In this document: positions 1-5,148 of the stretch, piece after piece
Layout of the letters: every line of letters starts with the position of its first letter
How positions within the stretch are numbered: the first letter of the stretch is position 1
Assembly (NCBI GenBank): GCA_031272745.1
Contig: JAISTF010000129.1
Location: 1-5,596, forward strand
DNA: 5,596 bases
DNA from: Eubacteriales Family XIII. Incertae Sedis bacterium
GTDB taxonomy: Bacteria; Bacillota; Clostridia; Peptostreptococcales; Anaerovoracaceae
Direction of reading: 5' to 3'
Position numbers and translations under genes: made by a program
The notes under the pieces: generated by a model
Databases searched by the model: none
Told to the model about the DNA's origin: nothing
The model's input: only the letters and a program-made list of their open reading frames with translations

Positions 1-68
1 TGCTCCGTGTCGAGCGTCACGGACGGTCCGGTGGTGCCGGAGCCCCCGTTCCCTGTATTGTTTGCCAT
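1..68 (-). CDS. Start of an unidentified gene (5' end only, runs off the left edge)
   Basis: An ATG at 68-66 opens a minus-strand frame that stays open to the window edge (22 full codons), beginning MANNTGNGGSGTTG and continuing PSVTLDTE. The start is supported by a strong Shine-Dalgarno sequence (AAGGGAGGG, five bases upstream) and by a possible extended -10 box about 50 bases upstream. The N-terminus is rich in Gly, Asn, Ser and Thr with no hydrophobic leader, so it looks like a flexible cytoplasmic tail ahead of a folded domain. It lies beyond the terminator-like hairpin at 170-247 and is therefore probably a separate transcription unit from the ABC operon. Too little is present to assign a family, and no function is proposed. 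Confidence 0.6.
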   Translation of the reverse strand, partial: MANNTGNGGSGTTGPSVTLDTE

Positions 69-73
69 TTGAG

Positions 74-80
74 CCCTCCC
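74..80 (-). promoter_or_regulatory. Ribosome binding site deciding the start of the left-edge gene
   Basis: On the minus strand the bases read AAGGGAGGG followed by CTCAA and then ATG at 68. This is a near-consensus Shine-Dalgarno at ideal spacing, and it is the main reason for calling the truncated gene. Confidence 0.65.
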
Positions 81-116
81 TTCTCATTTGAGGAAACGCG
101 CAGTATTGCTGATAAA

Positions 117-125
117 ATGATACCA
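117..125 (-). promoter_or_regulatory. Possible extended -10 promoter for the left-edge gene
   Basis: The minus strand reads TGGTATCAT, matching an extended -10 (TGn plus TATCAT, one mismatch to TATAAT), about 50 bases before the ATG at 68. No convincing -35 hexamer is seen about 17 bases upstream; that position is in GC-rich palindromic sequence. The call rests on the extended -10 and its position between a terminator-like hairpin and a gene start. Confidence 0.35.
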
Positions 126-140
126 CAAATTCGGCAAGGC

Positions 141-167
141 GGCGCGGGCGCCGGGCCGCATCGGCCC
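141..167. other. Two adjacent short GC palindromes upstream of the left-edge gene
   Basis: Bases 141-152 form GGCGC-gg-GCGCC and bases 153-167 form GGGCCG-cat-CGGCCC, back to back. Neither is followed by a T-run on either strand, so they are not classical terminators. They occupy the place of a -35 region for the putative promoter at 117-125 and could be an operator or a structured remnant of a repeat. Chance is also possible in such GC-rich sequence. Confidence 0.3.
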
Positions 168-169
168 CG

Positions 170-247
170 TGCTCAAAAAAGACGGAAATCTACGCTCTGC
201 CCCTTCCGCGGGGGCAAAAAACTGCGTATTTCCGTCTTTTTTGAGCA
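170..247. terminator. Long nested hairpin, probable bidirectional terminator
   Basis: Bases 170-189 (TGCTCAAAAAAGACGGAAAT) are the exact reverse complement of 228-247, a 20-bp perfect stem. After a 2-base bulge it continues with ACGC 192-195 pairing GCGT 224-227. Inside the loop is a second stem, TGCCCC 198-203 with GGGGCA 211-216. The left arm holds A6 and the right arm T6, so a hairpin with a U-tract is produced in either direction. On the minus strand it lies about 245 bases after the ATPase-racemase stop codon and before the next gene, the expected place for the operon's 3' end. The long AT-containing stem could also be a repeat element acting as terminator. Confidence 0.6.
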
Positions 248-250
248 GAG

Positions 251-440
251 CCCCTGTCGAGGCGAAACGAAACCGCAGGATCTGTAGGGGCGTAGGCGTC
301 GGTTCCTGACACCCGCAGGCGTTCCCCTGTCGAGGCGCGGCGAAACCGCAGGATTCTGTAGGGGCGTAGGCGTCGGTTCCCGACACCCGCAGGCGTTCCC
401 CTGTCGAGGCGAAGCGAAGCCGCAGGATTCTGTAGGGGCG
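251..440. repeat. Tandem array, two full 73-74 bp units plus a partial third
   Basis: Units begin at 251, 324 and 398, each with CCCCTGTCGAGGCG. Each unit has two modules. Module X (about 41 bp) starts CCCCT and ends AGGGG, so its ends are complementary. Module Y (about 33 bp, starting CGTAGGCGTCGG) contains a small hairpin, GTCGG-ttc-CCGAC in the second unit and GTCGG-ttc-CTGAC in the first. The order is X-Y-X-Y-X, and the last X runs into a different palindrome (431-459). Differences between copies cluster in the middle of X. It sits between the operon's stop codon and the terminator-like hairpin. The minus-strand open frame across it appears to be a by-product of base composition and not a gene. 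Confidence 0.8.
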
Positions 441-459
441 GCATCCTGCCGCCCGCCCA
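431..459. repeat. 29-bp palindromic element, intergenic copy
   Basis: Arms TGTAGGGGCGGC (431-442) and GCCGCCCGCCCA (448-459) flank a 5-base centre. They form a stem whose core is GGGCGGCA-tcc-TGCCGCCC (436-454). Both 12-base arms recur exactly, in inverted orientation, at 4789-4817 inside the DMT permease gene, with a different 5-base centre. The hairpin follows the ATPase-racemase stop by about 35 bases on the minus strand but has no T-run, so it may stabilise the mRNA 3' end instead of terminating. The left arm overlaps the end of the third tandem unit. Confidence 0.75.
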
Positions 460-492
460 TCTTCGGCGCGAGCGTCAGCGAGCGGCTTCCTT

Positions 493-2160
493 CTATAGCG
501 TCAGCGGGCCGTCGTACAGGATGCGGACCGTGCCCGTGGTCGTGACGCCCGTGACGCGGCCGGTGCCGGCATCGCCCGCACCCCCGCCGCTTGCGCCGCG
601 ATCGTAGATCGCCGCCGCGTCGAGCGCGTCCCCCGACGGCTGGATCACGCGCAGGGCCTTGTCCTCTCCGTCGCGGTGCGCGAGGGCCGCCGCGATCGCC
701 GCCGTGCCGCTGCCGCAGCTGTTCTCGCTGAAAATCGTGTCCATGTCGCGGACGCGCAGGGAGAAGGCGGCCCGCCCGGTCCCCTCGTCGAAATAGGACA
801 CGCCGACGGCGGGCAAGTCGCGGAAGCCGTATTTGTTTTCGGCGAGGATCGCGAGCATCGTGTCGCGGACGGAGCCGTTTGCGAGCTGCCCCGCGTCGGT
901 CACGACGAGATGCGTGATGCCGTCGAACGGCACGAGCCAGCTGCCGCCGCCATCCGCCTCGCGGACGCGCACGCCGCCCGCCGGCAGCGGCATGTCCACC
1001 GTGACGGGGTTCTTCGCCCCCAACAGATGCCGTACGCTCCGCGTCGCGTTGCCGCAAAACTCCCCGCCGAACATTTCGAGCGCACCGCCCGTCGCGCCTG
1101 CACTGCCCGCGCCGTCCACACCGCCCGCCGCGCCTGCACTGCCCGCGCCGCCCGTCACGAACCCGCACTGCTCCACCGCCGGCGCGCCGGGCACGTCCCT
1201 GAGCGCCGCCGCGATGATGGCGTCGTTGAGCTCCGCGCGCGCCGCCGCGTCCAAATGCCGCAGGTCGTCAAACACGAGCGCGGTGATGTTCCCCGCAGGG
1301 TCTGCGACGACCACCCGATCCAGCCGCGCGGGAATCCCGCCGCCGTCCGCTTCGCCCTCGGAGCGAATCTTCCGCAAAAATGCCTGTATGCGCGGGCTGT
1401 CCGGATTTTCGAGGATGTCCCGCGGCGCCCCGTCCGCGAGGATTTTGCCGCCGTCCATGAAGATGACGCGGTCGGCCACCTCGGCCGCGAACGCCATCTC
1501 GTGCGTGACGATGACCATCGTCGTATCCCGCTCCGCGAGCGCCTTGATGACCTTCAGCACCTCGCCCGTCAGCTCGGGGTCGAGCGCGCTCGTCGGCTCG
1601 TCGAAGCACAGGATGTCCGGCTTCAGCGCGAGCGCCCGCGCGATCGCGACGCGCTGCTGCTGCCCGCCCGAAAGCTGGTGCGGGTAGTGCGAGAGCCGGT
1701 CGCCCAGCCCGACGCTTTCCAATAACGAGACGGCTTCCGCCTCGATTTCGCGCAGCGTTTCTTTGCCGCTCTTGTCGCTTTGCCCGCCGCGGCGGGTTGC
1801 GTCCTTTGCGAGCAGCTCCGGGCCGATTGTCACGTTGCGCAGGGCCGTGTACTGCGGGAAGAGGTTGAACTGCTGGAAGACGAGGCCGAAGTGCAGGCGG
1901 TTCCGGCGGATCTGCGCGTCGCTCTGCCGCTCCCCGCGCGCGGCCGCCGCCGCGTCGAACAGCACCTGCCCGTTCACGGCGATGCTGCCGCCGTCCGGCG
2001 TCTCGAGGAAGTTGAGGCAGCGCAGCAGCGTCGTCTTTCCGCTGCCCGACGCGCCGATGATCGCGAGCACTTCCCCGCGCTCGAGCGTGAAGCTCACGTT
2101 CGACAGCGCGGCAAACTCATCAAAATGCTTATTCAGGTTTCGGACGTGTAGGATCGGCAT
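493..2160 (-). CDS. Fusion of polar amino-acid ABC ATPase and CntK-like amino-acid racemase
   Basis: This 555-residue cytoplasmic protein joins two complete domains in one frame. Residues 1-265 are a GlnQ/HisP-type ATPase that powers the importer encoded just upstream: Walker A GASGSGKTT 36-44, Q-loop Q96/Q97, signature LSGGQ 163-167, Walker B with D187-E188, D-loop SALD and switch H220 are all intact. Residues about 280-555 resemble the DapF-fold racemases, closest by motif to CntK histidine racemase: PAGN (288-291), EFCGNAT with C369, ENSCGSGT with C482, a VIQPSGD strand and a C-terminal TGVTTTGTVRI strand. The two cysteines are the expected acid/base pair. A Gly/Ala linker (337-360) containing a 12-residue duplication precedes the first cysteine. 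ATG 2160 is chosen over an in-frame start at 2217 because GGAG lies 8 bases upstream and the extra 19 residues overlap the permease. The gene begins 13 bases after the permease stop. Amino-acid substrate and histidine specificity are inferences; both domains look functional. Confidence 0.88.
   Translation of the reverse strand: MPILHVRNLNKHFDEFAALSNVSFTLERGEVLAIIGASGSGKTTLLRCLNFLETPDGGSIAVNGQVLFDAAAAARGERQSDAQIRRNRLHFGLVFQQFNLFPQYTALRNVTIGPELLAKDATRRGGQSDKSGKETLREIEAEAVSLLESVGLGDRLSHYPHQLSGGQQQRVAIARALALKPDILCFDEPTSALDPELTGEVLKVIKALAERDTTMVIVTHEMAFAAEVADRVIFMDGGKILADGAPRDILENPDSPRIQAFLRKIRSEGEADGGGIPARLDRVVVADPAGNITALVFDDLRHLDAAARAELNDAIIAAALRDVPGAPAVEQCGFVTGGAGSAGAAGGVDGAGSAGATGGALEMFGGEFCGNATRSVRHLLGAKNPVTVDMPLPAGGVRVREADGGGSWLVPFDGITHLVVTDAGQLANGSVRDTMLAILAENKYGFRDLPAVGVSYFDEGTGRAAFSLRVRDMDTIFSENSCGSGTAAIAAALAHRDGEDKALRVIQPSGDALDAAAIYDRGASGGGAGDAGTGRVTGVTTTGTVRILYDGPLTL
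1093..1150 (-). repeat. In-gene duplication, 22-bp repeat with 36-bp period
   Basis: A 22-base sequence (starting CGCGCCTGCACTGCCC) occurs exactly at 1093-1114 and 1129-1150, with the similarity extending a few bases outward. The period is 36 bases, a multiple of three, so the protein gains a duplicated 12-residue Gly/Ala/Ser block (GAGSAGA twice, within residues 338-356) without a frameshift. It lies in the racemase domain shortly before the catalytic EFCGN loop, probably in a surface loop. Confidence 0.8.
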
Positions 2161-2168
2161 CGGGGCAG

Positions 2169-2172
2169 CTCC
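2169..2172 (-). promoter_or_regulatory. Ribosome binding site for the ATPase-racemase gene
   Basis: The minus strand reads TAATGGAGCTGCCCCG and then ATG at 2160. GGAG sits 8 bases before that ATG and directly after the permease stop codon (TAA, 2176-2174). This supports the shorter start and suggests translational coupling. Confidence 0.6.
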
Positions 2173-2173
2173 A

Positions 2174-2881
2174 TTATACGATTTTGATGTAGTCGAGCTT
2201 TTTCTCGATCTTCGCAAAGAGAATCGTCAGCACGCCGACGAAAACCAAATAAAAAACGCCCGTGTAAAACAGCGGCCACACCAGCGCGTCCTTCGTCACA
2301 TAGCGGTAGCCATAGTAGATGATTTCCAAGACGGAGATGACGCGCGCAAGGGCAGTGTCCTTGACGAGCGTGATGATCTCGTTGCTTATCGGCGGCATGA
2401 TGCGCTTGATGAATTGCAAGAGCGTGACGTAGCGGAAAATCTGCCCCTTCGTCATGCCGATCACGAGGCCGGCCTCGGTCTGGCCGCGCGGCACGCTTTG
2501 GATGCCGCCGCGGAAAATGACCGCGAAATAGCAAGCATAATTGACGGTAAACGTCACAACCGCCGCCTCAAAGCGGTCGAAGACTTGATACCCTGCCAGC
2601 ATAGGAATCGCGAAATACACGATAAGCAGTTGCAACAACAACGGCGTTCCGCGCACGACCCAGACAATGACGTTTATAATGGCTGAAACTGGCCGAAAAT
2701 CTTGGAAGGCCGCAGTAAAGCGACCCTCCAAATGCATGCTATGCTTGAACGGCTCCCATGTATTCATGAGGCCGAAGCAGATCAGTAAGCCGAGCGGGAT
2801 GCCAAGTACCAGCGTAAGCGCAAACAATCCGCATGTGACAGAAAAGCCCTTTAGCAGGTTTAGTGTGACAGCCCAAAGCAT
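2174..2881 (-). CDS. Polar amino-acid ABC transporter permease (HisM/GlnP family)
   Basis: The 235-residue inner-membrane protein forms the translocation pore of the importer, probably as a homodimer since only one permease gene is present. It has about five hydrophobic segments (near residues 13-38, 66-77, 82-97, 105-123 and 203-223). Family landmarks are RGTPLLLQL at 77-85 and the EAA loop that docks on the ATPase, EAGLVIGMTKGQ from 136 with the conserved Gly at 142 and the closing IMPP at 161-164. The stretch at about 42-65, between the first two membrane segments, is longer than in many relatives. The ATG follows the upstream gene's stop by only four bases (TAA ATAT ATG) and has no clear Shine-Dalgarno, so translation is probably coupled to the binding-protein gene. 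Substrate class (amino acid) is inferred from family and neighbours. Confidence 0.92.
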   Translation of the reverse strand: MLWAVTLNLLKGFSVTCGLFALTLVLGIPLGLLICFGLMNTWEPFKHSMHLEGRFTAAFQDFRPVSAIINVIVWVVRGTPLLLQLLIVYFAIPMLAGYQVFDRFEAAVVTFTVNYACYFAVIFRGGIQSVPRGQTEAGLVIGMTKGQIFRYVTLLQFIKRIMPPISNEIITLVKDTALARVISVLEIIYYGYRYVTKDALVWPLFYTGVFYLVFVGVLTILFAKIEKKLDYIKIV

Positions 2882-2885
2882 ATAT

Positions 2886-3818
2886 TTAGTTGTTGATCAG
2901 TTGCTGACCATATTTCTCGGCGATTGACGGCAACGTGCCATCTGCGATTAAAGCCTGGGTGATTTCATCCACCTTCGCGGGCAGGTCGCTGCCCGTACGG
3001 AACCCGATGGCGAGCACTTCTTCCGCAAGCACAAGATCGGGGACGATGACCAGATCGGAATATCCGCCTTTTCCCACAAGATAGTTTGCCATCACGGAAT
3101 CCACAGCAGCCGCGTCCGCCGTACCGGCGGCCACTTCCATCAGTGAAGAGACAAGACTGTCCGCCGGCGTGAATTCCGCTTGTCCAAGCACTTCGTCTTC
3201 AAGGACAGCCTCTTCACCCGTTGACCCTCCTTCGGAAACAATCCGCGCTGATGCGAGGTCTTCCTTCGTCTTGTATTTTTCGGCGTCCGCGCTGCGCACG
3301 ACGACATAGATATAGTTCGGCAGATATGGCGCGGAAAAGTCCATATTCTCGTCACGAGCAGCCGTGTAGGTCATGCCATTCCAGATCGCGTCGATACTGC
3401 CCGCGTTCAGCTCCAGTTCTTTGTTGTCCCAGTCAATCTCGATAAATTCCGGTTCAATGCCAAGCTGGGCGCAGACGGCCTGAGCGTACTCTGTGTCGAA
3501 ACCGACGAGTGTATTGTCCGCCTCGTAGTAGTTCATCGGCTCGTAGTCCGTGATGCCGATGACGATCTTGCCGGCCGCCGTGACCTTCTCGAGGTCCGAC
3601 CCCGCCGCCGGCGTCGCCGCTTCCGCCGAGCTGCCGCCCGCTTCCGATCCGGCCGGGTTGTCCGCGTCTGCCGTCACCGCCGAGCTGCCGCCCTCGTCCG
3701 TGGGGGTGCTTGCCCCGCCCGAAGACGACCCGCCGCCGCAAGCCGCGAGCGTAAACGCCAGCGCCGCGACCATCGCCGCAGCCAAGAGTCTCACCAAATA
3801 CTTCTTCAAATTGTTCAT
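2886..3818 (-). CDS. Amino-acid ABC transporter substrate-binding lipoprotein
   Basis: This 310-residue lipoprotein captures the amino acid outside the membrane and delivers it to the permease. Residues 1-27 are a lipoprotein signal peptide: basic MNNLKKYLVR, hydrophobic stretch, lipobox LAAC with the acylated Cys27. A long low-complexity Gly/Ser/Ala/Thr/Glu tether runs to about residue 75. The SBP family 3 domain follows (KIVIGITDYEPMNYY, GFDTEYAQAV, WNGMTYTAARDENMDFSAPY). R155 sits where family members bind the substrate carboxylate, and D240 (AAAVDSVMANYL) where they bind the amino group, which supports an amino-acid ligand. The side-chain specificity cannot be read. The ATG at 3818 was chosen because AAGGAGG lies five bases upstream and the signal peptide starts there. 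The frame is open much further upstream, through the repeat block and in antiphase to the DMT gene, but that extension is not coding. First gene of the three-gene operon. Confidence 0.93.
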   Translation of the reverse strand: MNNLKKYLVRLLAAAMVAALAFTLAACGGGSSSGGASTPTDEGGSSAVTADADNPAGSEAGGSSAEAATPAAGSDLEKVTAAGKIVIGITDYEPMNYYEADNTLVGFDTEYAQAVCAQLGIEPEFIEIDWDNKELELNAGSIDAIWNGMTYTAARDENMDFSAPYLPNYIYVVVRSADAEKYKTKEDLASARIVSEGGSTGEEAVLEDEVLGQAEFTPADSLVSSLMEVAAGTADAAAVDSVMANYLVGKGGYSDLVIVPDLVLAEEVLAIGFRTGSDLPAKVDEITQALIADGTLPSIAEKYGQQLINN

Positions 3819-3823
3819 ATGCT

Positions 3824-3830
3824 CCTCCTT
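3824..3830 (-). promoter_or_regulatory. Consensus ribosome binding site for the substrate-binding protein
   Basis: The minus strand reads AAGGAGGAGCATATG: a perfect AAGGAGG five bases before the ATG at 3818. It fixes the start within a much longer open frame and suggests high translation of the binding protein relative to the downstream permease, whose own site is poor. Confidence 0.85.
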
Positions 3831-3855
3831 TTGCATAATGATACGAAACACAACC

Positions 3856-3861
3856 ATTATA
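3856..3861 (-). promoter_or_regulatory. Probable -10 box of the ABC-racemase operon promoter
   Basis: The minus strand carries a perfect TATAAT (within TTGTTGTATAATGG) 38 bases upstream of the ATG, giving a leader of roughly 30 bases. No good -35 hexamer is seen at 16-18 bases upstream (the region reads CCAGCGAGCGG), so it may need an activator or be weak. It lies just downstream of the inverted-repeat block, in the most AT-rich part of the intergenic region. Confidence 0.6.
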
Positions 3862-3893
3862 CAACAAAAGAAAGCCGCTCGCTGGCATGTTGT

Positions 3894-4024
3894 GCGTTTT
3901 TTCAAGTAAAGGCCGGCCTTGCGTCCCAAGAGGGTGCTCGAAGCGGCCTTTATCTGAAAAAACGCTACAAAATGGGGCCACTTCGCCATTTCATAGCCCT
4001 TTCCGTGGCCTTTACTTGAAAAAA
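3894..4024. repeat. Inverted-repeat block with 18-bp perfect terminal repeats (MITE-like)
   Basis: TTTTTTCAAGTAAAGGCC at 3897-3914 is the exact reverse complement of 4007-4024, bounding a 128-bp element. A third related copy at 3945-3965 pairs with 3894-3914 over 21 bases with two mismatches. Between the second and third copies, GCTACAAAATGG (3964-3975) faces CCATTTCATAGC (3986-3997), 10 of 12 paired. The palindrome AAGGCCGGCCTT lies at 3909-3920. Because T-runs are on the 5' arm and A-runs on the 3' arm, the main stems do not make a classical terminator. No coding frame is convincing. It separates the DMT gene from the operon promoter. No clear target-site duplication is visible. Confidence 0.75.
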
Positions 4025-4090
4025 AGAGCACGAGGGCGGTGTGGGGTTGGCGAAGGTAGTAAGCGGCGGCACAGGGGGCGGGCGCGGTGG

Positions 4091-5002
4091 CTACACGGGT
4101 TTGCGCGCGGGGACTTGCACGAGCAGGATGCCGGCGAAGATCAGGGCGCAGCCGAGGTAGCTGCGGCCGGTCATGAGCTCGTGGATGAGGAGCGCGCCGC
4201 CGAGGGCCGAGAAGACGGATTCCAAGGAGAAGATGACGGCGGCCTTGCCGGGGGCGACATGGCGCTGGCCGAGGATCTGCAGGGTGTAGGCGATGCCGAT
4301 GGAGCCGACGCCGCGGTAGAGCATCGGCAGGGCGGCCGCGGCGAGGGCGGCGGGCTCGAAGGGCTCGCGCAGGGCGGCCGCGCAGACGAGGCAGAGGACG
4401 CCGTTCAAAAGGTATTGCGCGAGCGCGAGGTGGAGCGGGTCGACGCGCGGGCCGTAGCGGTCGATGACGATGATGTGCGCGGCCCAGAAGAAGGCGCCGA
4501 TGAAGAGGACGAGGTCGCCCGCGGTCAGGCCGCCGAGCCCTTCGTCCGCCTTGACGCAGAGGAAGTACATGCCGACGACGGCGAAGACGGCGCCGATCCA
4601 GACGAAGAGGCCCGCGCGGCGCTTCATGAAGACGCCGAAGATGGGGACGAGGATGATGTAGAGGCCCGTGATGAAGCCGGACTTGCCGGCGGACGCGGTG
4701 ATTTCGACGCCGAATTGTTGTAGGTTGCTCGCGGCGAAGAGGACGCCGCCGCAAATGAGGCCATAGACGAGGAGTTTTTTGCGGTAGCTGGGCGGGCGGC
4801 TGCAAGCCGCCCCTACATCCTTCTTTGCGGCACTTACGCGCATCACGAGGGCGAGGACGGCGGTGCCGATCAGGAAGGTGATGCCGTTGAAGGTGAACGG
4901 GCGCACATACTCGGCGCCGACCACCTGCGCGACAAAAGAAAAGCCCCAAATCAGGGACGTCAGAAACAGAAATACCGTAGAGCGCGTTTCCTGTGTCTTC
5001 AT
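4091..5002 (-). CDS. EamA/DMT-superfamily membrane transporter
   Basis: The 303-residue protein has about ten hydrophobic segments in two homologous EamA halves (about 9-150 and 160-297). Typical family stretches are SLIWGFSFV (16-24), SAGKSGFITGLYIILVP (104-120), FIGAFFWAAHIIVID (167-181) and APGKAAVIFSLESVFSALGG (250-269). Family members move small metabolites, often exporting amino acids or purines, but the substrate cannot be told from sequence. Length is usual for the family. Residues 62-72 (DVGAACSRPPS), in the loop after the second helix, are encoded by a copy of a 29-bp palindromic element also found between genes here. The stop TAG is at 4093-4091. The start at 5002 gives a short basic/polar N-terminus before helix 1; the nearby Shine-Dalgarno is weak (GGTGA). 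It is probably transcribed separately from the importer operon. Confidence 0.9.
   Translation of the reverse strand: MKTQETRSTVFLFLTSLIWGFSFVAQVVGAEYVRPFTFNGITFLIGTAVLALVMRVSAAKKDVGAACSRPPSYRKKLLVYGLICGGVLFAASNLQQFGVEITASAGKSGFITGLYIILVPIFGVFMKRRAGLFVWIGAVFAVVGMYFLCVKADEGLGGLTAGDLVLFIGAFFWAAHIIVIDRYGPRVDPLHLALAQYLLNGVLCLVCAAALREPFEPAALAAAALPMLYRGVGSIGIAYTLQILGQRHVAPGKAAVIFSLESVFSALGGALLIHELMTGRSYLGCALIFAGILLVQVPARKPV
4789..4817. repeat. 29-bp palindromic element inside the DMT permease gene
   Basis: Plus-strand arms TGGGCGGGCGGC (4789-4800) and GCCGCCCCTACA (4806-4817) flank TGCAA. Both arms are identical, as reverse complement, to the intergenic copy at 431-459; only the central five bases differ. 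The element is in frame with the minus-strand gene and adds about ten residues in a hydrophilic loop, where an insertion is easily tolerated. Confidence 0.75.
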
Positions 5003-5034
5003 GCAGTCACCGTGCCGTCACCTTGCCGCCTCAC

Positions 5035-5147
5035 CAACTTGCCATCCTGCAACCATGCCATCTTGCTACCGTCTCGACGCCCCGCCGCTTTGCAACCCTA
5101 TCAACTTGCCATCTCGCAATCTTTCCATCTTGCTACCGTCTCGTCGC

Positions 5148-5148
<1 letters not shown>
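5035..5148. repeat. Degenerate direct repeats filling the spacer between two genes
   Basis: A stretch starting CAACTTGCCATC at 5035 repeats at 5102, offset 67 bases. It matches strongly across CCATCTTGCTACCGTCTCG (5058-5076 and 5125-5143), with changes in the middle. Shorter units resembling TTGCCATC recur about every 10-12 bases inside each copy. The second copy ends exactly at the stop codon of the ATPase at the right edge. No terminator or promoter stands out in this 145-base spacer. Confidence 0.65.

Noticed and set aside
251..440. CRISPR array
   Set aside because: Both alternating modules are nearly identical between units, so there are no unique spacers; there are only three units, and no cas gene is in view.
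173..1168. 331-residue minus-strand open frame across the repeats and the racemase region
   Set aside because: It is an Arg/Gly-rich shadow of the racemase domain and of the repeat array, without any recognisable motif or start signal.
1280..1560. Canonical diaminopimelate epimerase (dapF) simply downstream of an ATPase gene
   Set aside because: There is no stop or restart between the domains, and the active-site motifs (EFCGNAT, ENSCGSGT) match the CntK type more closely than the CGNG/ACGTG pattern of DapF.
676..1725. Long plus-strand frames (also 833-1687, 1763-2686 and 3887-4723)
   Set aside because: They lie antisense to strongly supported genes, have low-complexity Arg/Ala/Asp-rich compositions typical of GC-rich shadows, and lack ribosome binding sites.
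2161..2217. Earlier start of the ATPase-racemase gene at 2217
   Set aside because: It would overlap the permease gene by 44 bases and add 19 residues absent from the ATPase family; the ATG at 2160 has GGAG at good spacing and begins the conserved PILHVRNLNKHF stretch.
4026..4090. G-quadruplex-like G-rich stretch after the DMT gene
   Set aside because: The G-tracts are uneven and interrupted (several only two bases), as expected in GC-rich spacer; there is no support beyond composition.
2886..4949. A single 687-residue minus-strand reading frame containing the binding protein
   Set aside because: Only the part from 3818 has a signal peptide and ribosome binding site. Upstream the frame crosses the inverted-repeat block and runs out of phase with the well-supported DMT gene, giving Arg/Pro-rich nonsense.
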